A stretch of 64,000 nucleotides of DNA, taken from NCBI RefSeq assembly GCF_001942255.1, contig NZ_MKKC01000066.1:1-64000 (forward strand), in the 5' to 3' direction. The notes under the pieces are model-generated. The model saw only the letters and a program-made list of their open reading frames with translations, did no database searches and was not told the DNA's origin. This stretch comes from Nocardiopsis sp. CNR-923. GTDB lineage: Bacteria; Actinomycetota; Actinomycetes; Streptosporangiales; Streptosporangiaceae. Shown here piece by piece: positions 12,323 through 22,037 of this stretch (positions are counted from its first letter, which is position 1; each line of letters opens with the position of its first letter). The position numbers and the translations under genes are program-made.

Positions 12323-13891
12323 GTGAGTGCCAACGGGCGGGGACGCACACCGGTCGGGAACGCCGGTCGGCCGGAGGCGCGGGTGGTGACCCTGGCCCAG
12401 GACGAGCTCGCGCACCTGGAGTTGATCCTCAACGGCGCGTGCCCGCTGCCCGGCTTCATGACCAGGGAGCAGGTCGCGTCGGTCGAGCGGGTGGGGCGGC
12501 TGCCCGACGGCGGCGGCTGGCCGGTTCCGGTCACCCTGGCCGTCCCCGGGCACCTCGCCGACGAGGACCGGTTGGTCCTGGCCGACCCCGAGGGTTTCCC
12601 GCTGGCGGAATTGGCGGTCACCGAGCGCTGGTCGGCGACCGCGGGGACGGGCGTGCGGCCCTTCGCCACGTGGCCGGTGAGGTGTCCCTGACCAATCCGC
12701 CCATGGGCGGCGTCCTGCGGAAGCTGCGGGTGCCCCCGGCCGAGGTGCGCCGTCAGCGTGAACTCGGCCCCTGCCATCCGCTCTTGGCCGTGGTCACCGA
12801 CCGTCCCCTGCACCACCGGGCGCTGCACCAGATCCGTGCCCGGGCCAAGCGCTCGGCCACGCCGACCTGTTGGTGATCGTGGACGCCCCGCTGGAGGACG
12901 AGGGACTGGCCCCGGCCGTGCTCGCGGCGGGGCCCCTGCTGCCCGCGCGCACGCGGTTCGTCGTGTGCACGTTGCCGCGCGCGGCCGCCCGTTCCGAGGG
13001 GGTGTTCGGCGGCCGGTGGGGTGCGCGCGACGTGGCGCTGGCCGCGCACGTGGCCGCCGCCTACGGCGCACGCACATGATGGTGGAGGCGGGTCCGGCGG
13101 GCGCGGACGTCGAGGGCGCCGCGGCTCTGGAGCCGCCGGTGGCGTTGGTGCCGCCGGAGCCGTGGTGCTACGACACGGCCGGGGCGATGTGGCGGCCCCG
13201 GGTGAACGTGGCCGAGGAGGCGCGCCGCGTCGAGCCGAGCGACGCGGAGGTGGCCGCGGAGCTGGCGCACGGCCGTGAGCTGCCGTCCTGGTTCACCCCG
13301 GCCCGGGTGGGCGCGGAGTTGGCCCGGTTGCGTCCGGCGCGGACCCGGCGCGGGCTGACGCTTCTGTTCACCGGGTTGTCGGGCTCGGGCAAGTCGACGA
13401 TCGCGCAGCGGGTGCGCGAGGGCGTCACCCGGGCGGGGAGGACGGTGACGCTGCTGGACGGCGACGTCGTGCGGCTGATGCTGTCCAAGGGGCTGACCTT
13501 CTCGCGGGAGGACCGGGAGATGAACGTCCGCCGCATCGGCTACGTGGCCTCCGAGATCACCCGGCACGGCGGGGTCGTGGTGTGCGCGCCGATCGCCCCC
13601 TACGCCCGGAGCCGCGCCGAGGTGCGGGCCATGGTGGAGGAGTTCGGCGACTTCTTCCTCGTCCACGTGGCGACGCCGCTGGAGGTGTGCGAGGCCCGGG
13701 ACCGCAAGGGGCTGTACGCCAGGGCTCGGGCGGGGGAGATCCCCGAGTTCACCGGGATCTCCGACCCCTACGAGGAGCCGACCGACGCCGACATGGTCAT
13801 CGACACCGCGGGCGAGGGCCCGCACGAGTCCGCGGCCAGGGTGCTGGCCGCGCTGCGCGAGGGCGGCTGGCTGCCGGAGAAGGAGCTGTAG
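12323..13891 (+). pseudogene. cysC: ATP-sulfurylase-like / adenylylsulfate (APS) kinase fusion (three frameshifts as sequenced)
   Basis: APS kinase makes PAPS from APS and ATP. With one base restored near 12660, near 12857 and near 13066 the product is 523 residues. The first ~270 residues resemble an ATP-sulfurylase: a PUA-like start (ELILNG...PLPGFMT), then LRHVAGEV and a PLHHRALHQ segment where the catalytic HxxH region should be. That region is altered, so sulfurylase activity is doubtful. The last ~190 residues are a complete APS kinase with Walker A GLSGSGKST and DGDVVR. GGGGGAG six bases before GTG 12323 supports the start. mazG follows after 9 bases. The fixes all fall in short G or C runs. 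Confidence 0.82.
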
Positions 13892-13900
13892 GAGACGGTG

Positions 13901-14677
13901 ATGAGCGAGACCGCCGGCCACGACGGCCCCCCGCCCCCCGGACACCGGTTGCGGCGCCTGGTCGAGGTGATGGCCACGCTGCGCCGGGAGTGCCCCTGGG
14001 ACCGGGGCCAGACCCACGAGTCGCTGGCCAAGTACCTGATCCAGGAGGCCTACGAGACGTTGGAGGCCATCGAGGAGGGCGATCCGTCCCTGCTGCCCGA
14101 GGAGCTGGGGGACGTGCTGCTCCAGGTGGTCTTCCACGCGGCGATCGCGGCCGAGCGCCCGCAGGGCGACCCGGCGCGGTTCACCGTGGACGACGTCGCC
14201 GACGCGATCATCGACAAGATGACCCGCCGCCACCCGCACGTGTTCGGCGGGGTGGAGGTGTCCGGCGCCGACGAGGTCAAGAGCAACTGGGAGGCGATCA
14301 AGGCCGCCGAGCGGCGGGAGAAGGCCAGGGCGAGGGGGCACGACGGCGAGGGGTCGGTGCTGGACGGCGTGCCCTTCGCCCAGCCCGCCGTGTTGCTGGC
14401 GGAGGAGTTGCAGCGAAGGGCGGTGCGCAACGGCGTTCCGGCGGACCTGGTCGCCGACGACGGCGGCGCGGGCGGCGAGCTGTTCGCGGCGGTGGCCGCC
14501 GAGCGGGAGCGGGGCCGTGACGCCGAGGGCGACCTGCGGGCGGCGGCGCGTCGGTTCGACGCTCGTGTGCGGGCCGCGGAGAAGCTGGCCAGAGCGGACG
14601 GCAGCGACCCCAGGGAGCTGTCAGGGGACGAGTGGCGGCGCTACTGGGACCGTGCCGGGGAGGACCGCGGGGTGTAG
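13901..14677 (+). CDS. mazG: Nucleoside triphosphate pyrophosphohydrolase MazG
   Basis: All-alpha NTP pyrophosphatase that removes abnormal or excess nucleotides. The 258 residues contain the MazG core: CPWDRGQTHESL, then the metal-binding EEAYETLEAIEEGD-type and EELGDVLLQVVFH motifs (EExxE and ExxD). The C-terminal half is less conserved and alanine-rich, as in actinobacterial MazG. GGAG at 13891-13894 is spaced correctly for ATG 13901; an adjacent in-frame GTG at 13898 is less likely. Its position between mfd and eno matches Rv1021. Confidence 0.93.
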   Translation: MSETAGHDGPPPPGHRLRRLVEVMATLRRECPWDRGQTHESLAKYLIQEAYETLEAIEEGDPSLLPEELGDVLLQVVFHAAIAAERPQGDPARFTVDDVADAIIDKMTRRHPHVFGGVEVSGADEVKSNWEAIKAAERREKARARGHDGEGSVLDGVPFAQPAVLLAEELQRRAVRNGVPADLVADDGGAGGELFAAVAAERERGRDAEGDLRAAARRFDARVRAAEKLARADGSDPRELSGDEWRRYWDRAGEDRGV

Positions 14678-14786
14678 GGGCGTCCCGACGAGGACGTCGG
14701 CGCCGCGGTCCCGTTGGTGGAGCGTGGGCGCGCGCACGTCGCGCACCGCACCCGGGGTGGGCCGACGTCCCCGGGCCGGCGGTGGC

Positions 14787-16238
14787 TCACCCCTCGTGCC
14801 GGCGGGGCCGGGCACGGCGCAGGTCGATGACCTCCGTGGCGGCGTCGCCGGGCGCGTGGCCCGCGGTGAAGGTCTCCTGGGGGCGGCGCGCCCGTTCGCT
14901 GATGACCAGCCACAGGCCGACGATCACCCAGTTGGCCATCAGCGCCGACCCGCCCGCGGACAGGAACGGCGTGGTCATGCCGGTGAGCGGGATGACCAGG
15001 GTGGCGCCGCCCAGGACGATGAAGACGTTGAAGGCCAGGAGGAACGCGTACCCCAGCGCGGTGAGTTTGAGGAAGACGTCGCGGCAGCCCAGCGCGATCC
15101 GGAAGCCCCGTTCGGCGAGCAGGAACAGCAGCGCCAGAACGGCCAGGAGGCCGGTCAGCCCCAGCTTCTCGCCGATCGAGACCAGGATGAGGTCGCTGTC
15201 GGCGGCGAAGACCTCCTGCGCGAACCCCCCGTCGAAGCCGGTGCCGAGCACGCCTCCGTTGGCCAGCGCGAACATGCCCTCGACCACCTGGAAGCTGCCG
15301 CCCGGTCGCCCGTAGACGTCGGGGTCGAAGGCGTTCAGCCAGATCTCCACGCGGTTGCGCACGTGCCCGAACAGCAGGTAGGCGACGTAGGCCCCGGCGG
15401 CGAAGGCGACGAGGCCGATGGCCACCCACGACTTGCGCGAGGTCGCGGCGTACAGGACGGCCAGGAAGGTGCCGAACAGCAGAAGCGACGTGCCCAGGTC
15501 GCGGGTGCCCACCAGCAGCAGGATCGCCATGCCCCAACCGACCGCCATGGGGGCCAGGTCCCGGGCGCGGGGGACGCTGAACACCTTGGTCCGGCCCACC
15601 CTGACCGTGCGCGTGACCAGGGACATGACCTCGCGCCGCCGCCCCAGGTAGGAGGCGAGGAAGATGACCAGCAGGACTTTGGCGAACTCCGACGGCTGCA
15701 TGGTGAACGGGCCGATCCCGATCCACCGGCGCGCCCCCAGCACCTCGATCCCCAGGGGCGAGAGCGGCAGCAGGAGCAGCAGCAGCGCCGCCACGGCGAT
15801 GACGTAGGTGTACATGGTGAGGCGGCGTGGCTGGCGCACCAGAACGATCGTGGCCCCGCACAGGAGCATGCCCACGACCGTCCACATGAGCTGTCGGTCG
15901 GCGTCGCCGTGGGCGGGCTCGGCCTCGGCCATCTGGAGGGCCCAGATCATGGTGAGGCCGAGCGCGTTGAGGACCGTGGCCAGCGGCAGGATCACGGGGT
16001 CGGCGTAGGGGGCGAGGAACCGGAGCAGGACGTGCAGCGCGACCGCGCCCGCGCTGACCACGACGGCGGCGACGATGACGGAGGGTTCGACCCCGGAGGT
16101 CAGCGAGAGCGACGCGGTGACCAGGCCGGCCGCGCCGGTCACCAGGGCCGGGACGAGCAGGCGCAGTTCCGCCGATCTCTGGCGGACGGGCGGCAGCGCC
16201 CGGTGGGAGTCGTTCGTCTCGCTGCGAGGGTTGTCCAT
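14787..16238 (-). CDS. FtsW/RodA/SpoVE family SEDS glycosyltransferase
   Basis: A 483-residue polytopic protein with at least ten membrane helices. SEDS proteins polymerise lipid II glycan strands together with a class B PBP. The signature segments are visible: GARRWIGIGPFTMQPSEFAKVL, the long extracellular loop ending in SFQVVEGMFALANGG, and the terminal GGSALMANW helix. No PBP gene is adjacent, so whether it serves division (FtsW-like) or elongation (RodA-like) cannot be told. It lies on the opposite strand from the mazG and eno genes that flank it, so it is an insertion in an otherwise conserved order. Start ATG 16238. Confidence 0.9.
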   Translation of the reverse strand: MDNPRSETNDSHRALPPVRQRSAELRLLVPALVTGAAGLVTASLSLTSGVEPSVIVAAVVVSAGAVALHVLLRFLAPYADPVILPLATVLNALGLTMIWALQMAEAEPAHGDADRQLMWTVVGMLLCGATIVLVRQPRRLTMYTYVIAVAALLLLLLPLSPLGIEVLGARRWIGIGPFTMQPSEFAKVLLVIFLASYLGRRREVMSLVTRTVRVGRTKVFSVPRARDLAPMAVGWGMAILLLVGTRDLGTSLLLFGTFLAVLYAATSRKSWVAIGLVAFAAGAYVAYLLFGHVRNRVEIWLNAFDPDVYGRPGGSFQVVEGMFALANGGVLGTGFDGGFAQEVFAADSDLILVSIGEKLGLTGLLAVLALLFLLAERGFRIALGCRDVFLKLTALGYAFLLAFNVFIVLGGATLVIPLTGMTTPFLSAGGSALMANWVIVGLWLVISERARRPQETFTAGHAPGDAATEVIDLRRARPRRHEG

Positions 16239-16419
16239 GTCGTCGTGCCGTCTCGCCGTCCACGTGAGGGGAGCGGCGCCCGCGGGGAGCGGCCGCGCCC
16301 GGCCCGAGAGGGGAGGTTCGCCGTTCCCGCAACTATAGGCGCGGTGTTGTCGGATGTCCGTAAGGCGTGCCGGAGCGTCCGCTGCTTCGCGCGGCGGCCC
16401 TCCGACCGCGAGGGTCTAG

Positions 16420-17805
<1,386 letters not shown>

Positions 17806-17814
17806 TCTGCCCCA

Positions 17815-18318
17815 GTGTCCCGCGAATCCAAACAGCCGCCCCCAAAGACGACGAAGGCCACCAGAGCCGACGGGTCGGATCGCCGGGGTGCTCGGAGCGC
17901 GGGGACGCCGAGGCCGAGCGGGGGCCGCACCCGCCGGGTGCGGCCCATGCTCACCAGCCGCGCGGCCATCCTGGCCCTGGTCGTGTGCGTGATCGCGCTC
18001 AGCCTGGCCTACCCCCTGCGCGAGTACGTCCTGCAGCGCTCGCAGATCGCGCAGCTCCAGGACGAGCGCGCCCGCATGGAGGAGGACGTGCACGCCCTCC
18101 AACGGCGGGAGGAGGAGCTCACGCGGGACGGGTACGTGGAGGACGAGGCGCGCACCCGCCTCCACTACCAGTACCCCGACGAGATCACCTACATCGTCAT
18201 CAGCCGCGAGGACGAGGACGAGGACGGCCCCGCGTCGCCGCCGTCGGAGCCGTGGTTCGAGACGCTGTGGCGCTCGGTCGTGGAGGCGGACGGCCCGGAG
18301 CCGGACGCGGGTACCTGA
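17815..18318 (+). CDS. Septum formation initiator (DivIC/FtsB family) protein
   Basis: Bitopic division protein of 167 residues. It has a basic disordered N-terminus (about 1-45), a single membrane helix (AAILALVVCVIALSLAYPL, about 50-68) and then a coiled coil (RSQIAQLQDERARMEED, about 75-105), followed by an acidic tail. This is the DivIC/FtsB layout; these proteins assemble with FtsL and FtsQ. It starts at GTG 17815, 9 bases after eno. Position matches Rv1024. Confidence 0.88.
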   Translation: MSRESKQPPPKTTKATRADGSDRRGARSAGTPRPSGGRTRRVRPMLTSRAAILALVVCVIALSLAYPLREYVLQRSQIAQLQDERARMEEDVHALQRREEELTRDGYVEDEARTRLHYQYPDEITYIVISREDEDEDGPASPPSEPWFETLWRSVVEADGPEPDAGT

Positions 18319-18368
18319 CCGACGGGCCGGAGTCGCGGATCGCCCAGTGCCATAGGCTGGAGTCCGTC

Positions 18369-18977
18369 ATGACTTGCGCAGATCGGCCCGCTCCCGGGCA
18401 CCACGAGAACGCCCCGAGCGAGGGTGAGGACCGGCCGCCGCAGGGCCCGGTCGCGGCGCGCGACGTCGCCGCCGTCGAACGCCAACTGGGCCGCACGCCG
18501 CGAGGGGTGCGCGCGGTCGCCCACCGGTGCCCGTGCGGTCTGCCCGATGTGGTCCGCACCGCGCCGCGTCTGGAGAGCGGTGAACCGTTCCCGACGCTGT
18601 ACTACCTGACCTGCCCGCGCGCGGCCTCCGCCATCGGTCGGCTGGAGAACGAGGGTCGCATGCGCGCGATGCAGGAACGCCTGGGCGAGGACCCCGAGCT
18701 CCAGGCGGCCTACACCAGGGCGCACGAGTCCTACCTGGCCCAGCGCGACGAGCAGGCGCGGCTCGACGGGGTGGAGCCGCTGCCCGCGGGGATGCAGAGC
18801 ACCGGGGGTATGCCGACCCGGGTCAAGTGCCTGCACGCGCTGGTCGCCCACGAGCTGGCGGAGCCGGGGGGCAACCCGTTCGGGGCCGAGACGCTGAAGG
18901 AGCTCCCGGACTGGTGGGACCGGGGGCCGTGTGTGTGCGTGGACGAGGACGGGCCCGAGGAAGGGAACAGGTCATGA
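18369..18977 (+). CDS. DUF501 domain protein
   Basis: A 202-residue cytoplasmic protein of the DUF501 family, found between divIC and ppx in many actinobacteria. It has a conserved HRCPCGLPDVVRT segment, TLYYLTCPRAASAIGRLE, and near the end GGMPTRVKCLHALVAHELA. The cysteines and histidines suggest metal binding, but this is unproven. Its stop overlaps the ppx start as ATGA (18974-18977), so the two are translationally coupled. Confidence 0.9.
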   Translation: MTCADRPAPGHHENAPSEGEDRPPQGPVAARDVAAVERQLGRTPRGVRAVAHRCPCGLPDVVRTAPRLESGEPFPTLYYLTCPRAASAIGRLENEGRMRAMQERLGEDPELQAAYTRAHESYLAQRDEQARLDGVEPLPAGMQSTGGMPTRVKCLHALVAHELAEPGGNPFGAETLKELPDWWDRGPCVCVDEDGPEEGNRS

Positions 18978-19951
18978 GCGGTGTCGCGGCCATCGACTGC
19001 GGAACCAACTCGATCCGGCTGCTGGTGGCCGAGGTCGTGCACGTGGACGGCGACGAGGTCCAGGTGGTCGACGTCGACCGGCGGATGGAGATCGTCCGTC
19101 TGGGTGAGGGCGTCGACCAGACGGGGGCGTTCGCGCCCCAGGCCCTGGAGCGCACCTTCGACGCGCTGCGCGGCTACGCGGAGGCGATCCGTGCGTACGG
19201 CATCGAGTTGGGTCCGGACACGGTCCGCATGGTGGCGACCAGTGCGACCCGGGACGCGAGCAACCGCCAGGTGTTCGTCGACGGGGTGAAGGAGATCATC
19301 GGGGTCGAACCCGAGGTGGTCACCGGGCTGGACGAGGCGGAGCTGTCCTTCGTGGGAGCCACAGCCGAGTTCGAGGCCGAGGCGGAGGACGACGGGTTCA
19401 CGCCGCCGTTCCTGGTGGTCGACATCGGCGGCGGGTCCACCGAGTTCGTCCTCGGCGGCGAGGGCGGCCCGGACGGCGAGCTGGTGCGGGCGTCGCTGTC
19501 GGTGGACGTCGGGTGCGTGCGGATGACCGAGCGGCACCTGCGCGACGACCCGCCGACCGCCGAACAGGTCGCGGCGGCCACGGCGGACATCGACGCCGCG
19601 CTCGACGAGGTGGAGAAGGTCGTTCCGCTGCGGGAGGCCGGTTCGGTGGTGTGCGTGGCCGGGACCGCGACCACGGTCGCGGGGATCGCCCTCGGCCTGC
19701 CCGAGTACGACTCCGAACGGATCCACCACACGCGGGTGGACGTCGCCGACCTGGGGCGCATCACGGACGAACTCCTGCGTTCCCATCACGCCGAGCGGGC
19801 GCGGATCGGTGTCATGCACCCCGGCAGGGTGGACGTGATCGGTGCGGGCGCGCTGGTGCTGTCCCGGGTCCTGGCGCGCACGGGCGCGGACTGCTTCACG
19901 GCGAGTGAGCACGACATCCTGGACGGGGTCGCCTGGAGTCTGGTCGTGTAG
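18974..19951 (+). CDS. ppx: Exopolyphosphatase / Ppx-GppA family phosphatase
   Basis: ASKHA-fold enzyme that hydrolyses polyphosphate or pppGpp (325 residues, the short form lacking the C-terminal HD-like extension). Visible motifs are AAIDCGTNSIRLLV at the N-terminus, TSATRDASN, the DIGGGSTEFVLG phosphate loop and VAGTATTVAGI. Start ATG 18974 overlaps the DUF501 stop. It matches Rv1026, the last gene in this conserved block. Confidence 0.94.
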   Translation: MSGVAAIDCGTNSIRLLVAEVVHVDGDEVQVVDVDRRMEIVRLGEGVDQTGAFAPQALERTFDALRGYAEAIRAYGIELGPDTVRMVATSATRDASNRQVFVDGVKEIIGVEPEVVTGLDEAELSFVGATAEFEAEAEDDGFTPPFLVVDIGGGSTEFVLGGEGGPDGELVRASLSVDVGCVRMTERHLRDDPPTAEQVAAATADIDAALDEVEKVVPLREAGSVVCVAGTATTVAGIALGLPEYDSERIHHTRVDVADLGRITDELLRSHHAERARIGVMHPGRVDVIGAGALVLSRVLARTGADCFTASEHDILDGVAWSLVV

Positions 19952-20006
19952 GCGGTGCCCGAACGGGCACGGGGGGAGGGGAGCGCGAATCCCCTGACCT
20001 GCTCGT

Positions 20007-20028
20007 CCGGGTGAGACGTGTCACCCGG
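20007..20028 (+). terminator. Candidate terminator after ppx
   Basis: CCGGGTGA (20007-20014) pairs perfectly with TCACCCGG (20021-20028) around a 6-base loop, about 55 bases after the ppx stop. No T-tract. It could also belong to the ndh regulatory region. Confidence 0.5.
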
Positions 20029-20035
20029 GCTGGCC

Positions 20036-20053
20036 TTGTGAAAGCATTCACAA
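20036..20053. promoter_or_regulatory. Rex operator, site 1 (perfect)
   Basis: TTGTGAA-AGCA-TTCACAA exactly matches the Rex consensus TTGTGAANNNNTTCACAA. Rex is the NADH/NAD+-sensing repressor that controls respiratory genes in Streptomyces and other Gram-positive bacteria. The site lies about 240 bases upstream of the ndh start. Confidence 0.85.
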
Positions 20054-20140
20054 CTCTTCTGACCTGCGCAGACGTCACGGACGTGGGTGGGAAAGTGTTG
20101 GGAAGGTGAACGGCTGTGAACCTTCTCTGCCGGTACGTGC

Positions 20141-20158
20141 TTGTGAAAGAATGCACAA
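20141..20158. promoter_or_regulatory. Rex operator, site 2 (one mismatch)
   Basis: TTGTGAA-AGAA-TGCACAA matches the Rex consensus except one base in the right half-site. It lies about 134 bases upstream of ndh and 105 bases (ten helical turns) after site 1, so two Rex dimers could sit on the same DNA face. Confidence 0.75.
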
Positions 20159-20291
20159 GCAACGGGGTCGTCACGCGCCGAAGGTCTCCGCCAGGGCCTG
20201 AACGGGCGTCTCGACGGGGCGACCGAGCACCGTGACATTCTTCTTCGCCCTGGGCAAGGGCGCCACAGAACACCGTTAGGGCGGATATGCG

Positions 20292-21671
20292 ATGACCGAG
20301 AGCAGGAACTACCGACTGGTACACGGCGGAGGGGACGAGGCGGAGATCCCGCACGTGCTCATCGTCGGCGGCGGTTACCTCGGGATGTACACCGCGAGGC
20401 GGCTGGAGAGGAAGCTCGGTCCCGGTGAGGCCCGCATCACCGTCATCGACCCGAACTCCTACATGACCTACCAGCCGTTCCTGCCCGAGACCGCGGCCGG
20501 CAACATCTCCCCGCGCCACGTGGTGGTGCCCCTGCGCAAGGTCTTCGACCGGGTCCGCGTCCTCGGCGGCCGGGTCGTGCGCATCGACCACGCCGAGCGC
20601 ACCGTCCGCTACGAGCCCAACGTGGGTGAGCCCGAGACCCTGCGCTACGACCAGATCGTGCTGGCCGCCGGCGCGGTCTCGCGCACGCTACCCATCCCGG
20701 GCCTGGCCGAGTGGGGCATCGGCATCAAGACCGTCGAGGAGGCCACCTACCTCCGCAACCACGTCCTCAACCAGCTCGCCATCGCCGACTCCACCGACGA
20801 CGCCGAAGTCCGCGCCAAGGCGCTCCGCTTCGTCTTCGTCGGCGGCGGTTTCGCCGGGGCCGAGGCCATCGCCGAGTTGGAGGACCTGGTCCGCGACGCG
20901 GTCCGGATGTACAGCTCGATCGGCCTGGATGACGTCCAGTTCTACCTCATCGAGGCGGCCGACAAGATCCTGCCCGAGGTCGGCCCCGAGGTCGGCACCA
21001 AGGCGCTCAACCAGCTGCGCCAGCGCGGCATCGACGTCCGGCTCAAGACCTTCCTGGAGTCGGCCACCGACCAGCGCGTCAAGCTCAGCGACGGCACCGA
21101 GTTCGACGCGGGCACCCTGGTGTGGACGGCGGGCGTCAAGCCCAGCCCGGTCGTCGAGGCCAGCGACCTGCCGCTCGGCCCCAAGGGCCACGTCGACACC
21201 AGCGAGCACCTCACCGTCAACGGTGTGGAGAACGCCTTCGCCGGCGGTGACAACGCCCAGGTGCCCGACGGCAACGGCGGCTACTACCCGCCCAACGCCC
21301 AGAACGCTGTCCGCCAGGCCCCCGTGCTCGCCGACAACGTCGTCGCCACCCTGCGCGGCGGCAAGCTCAAGGCCTACCGCCACAGGAACCTCGGCGCCGT
21401 CGCCGGGCTCGGCCTGCACAAGGGTGCGGCCCAGCTGTTCGGGAAGATCAAGCTCAACGGCCGCCTCGCCTGGTACGCGCACCGCGCCTACCACCTGTAC
21501 GCCGTTCCGACCTTCAACCGCAAGATGCGGGTGCTGGCCGACTGGACGCTCGCCTTCCTGCTGCGCCGCGACTTCGCCGCGCTGCCGGAGATGATCGAGC
21601 CGCGGCACGCCTTCGAGGAGGCCAGCGCGCCGCAGATCGTCCAGGACGGTCACCTGCGCCGCGTCAGCTGA
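20292..21671 (+). CDS. ndh: Type II NADH dehydrogenase (NAD(P)/FAD-dependent oxidoreductase)
   Basis: Single-subunit NDH-2 that passes electrons from NADH to quinone without pumping protons. The 459 residues carry two Rossmann dinucleotide motifs: the FAD site IVGGGYLGMYTARRLE (about residues 24-39) and the NADH site FVFVGGGFAGAEA (about 180). The quinone-side YMTYQPFLPETAAGN segment and a C-terminal amphipathic membrane-association region follow. Two Rex operators upstream indicate repression when NADH is low, as for ndh in Streptomyces. It is followed by a hairpin terminator, so it is likely monocistronic. Confidence 0.93.
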   Translation: MTESRNYRLVHGGGDEAEIPHVLIVGGGYLGMYTARRLERKLGPGEARITVIDPNSYMTYQPFLPETAAGNISPRHVVVPLRKVFDRVRVLGGRVVRIDHAERTVRYEPNVGEPETLRYDQIVLAAGAVSRTLPIPGLAEWGIGIKTVEEATYLRNHVLNQLAIADSTDDAEVRAKALRFVFVGGGFAGAEAIAELEDLVRDAVRMYSSIGLDDVQFYLIEAADKILPEVGPEVGTKALNQLRQRGIDVRLKTFLESATDQRVKLSDGTEFDAGTLVWTAGVKPSPVVEASDLPLGPKGHVDTSEHLTVNGVENAFAGGDNAQVPDGNGGYYPPNAQNAVRQAPVLADNVVATLRGGKLKAYRHRNLGAVAGLGLHKGAAQLFGKIKLNGRLAWYAHRAYHLYAVPTFNRKMRVLADWTLAFLLRRDFAALPEMIEPRHAFEEASAPQIVQDGHLRRVS

Positions 21672-21690
21672 CCCGCGGGCACGCGCACGG

Positions 21691-21726
21691 AACGGCCGGT
21701 TTCCCAGGGGAAGCCGGCCGTTTCGT
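21691..21726 (+). terminator. Terminator of ndh
   Basis: AACGGCCGGTT pairs with AAGCCGGCCGTT (one bulged G) about 20 bases after the ndh stop, and TTTCG follows. Confidence 0.8.
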
Positions 21727-21786
21727 GTCCCCATCCGGCCAAGCCGAGTCAAAGTGGGCAATCACCCCGGCCGGTATGATGGGCTC

Positions 21787-21860
21787 GCCCTCGTAGCCCA
21801 ATGGAAGAGGCAGGCCCCCTAAAAGGGTCACAAGTGTCGGTTCGAGTCCGACCGGGGGTA
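21787..21860 (+). tRNA. tRNA with UAA at the anticodon position (atypical, class I shape)
   Basis: A full cloverleaf can be drawn. The acceptor GCCCTCG (21787-21793) pairs with CGGGGGT (21853-21859) with two G-U pairs. The D-arm is GCC/GGC with GG in the loop. The anticodon stem is GGCCC/GGGTC, and the T-arm is GTCGG-TTCGAGT-CCGAC. The anticodon loop is CCTAAAA, so positions 34-36 are TAA (reads UUA, Leu), but position 33 is C instead of the near-universal U. The variable region is only about 6 bases, whereas bacterial tRNA-Leu is class II. CCA is not encoded. A missing base cannot be excluded given the indels elsewhere. Confidence 0.7.
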
Positions 21861-21889
21861 CTGTGCTCACCCGGCCTCGCGGGCTCGGC
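21861..21889. repeat. 29-bp direct repeat, copy 1 (abuts tRNA 3' end)
   Basis: The 29 bases beginning CTGTGCTCACCC and ending GGGCTCGGC are repeated exactly at 21995-22023. This copy starts directly at the tRNA 3' end. Confidence 0.85.
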
Positions 21890-21994
21890 GCGCCGCTCGG
21901 GACGTGGAGAACGGGGTTCTTCGTCGTCGCCTTCGCCTGGCTCGTTCCTCGCTGGCGGCTCGGCTTCTCCTGTAGATCCCCGTACGCCCTCTCG

Positions 21995-22023
21995 CTGTGC
22001 TCACCCGGCCTCGCGGGCTCGGC
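21995..22023. repeat. 29-bp direct repeat, copy 2
   Basis: Exact second copy of 21861-21889. The 105 bases between the copies hold no gene. It may be a local duplication or the remains of a tRNA-targeted insertion; no integrase is nearby. Confidence 0.85.
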
Positions 22024-22037
22024 ACGGGCCGCGGCGG

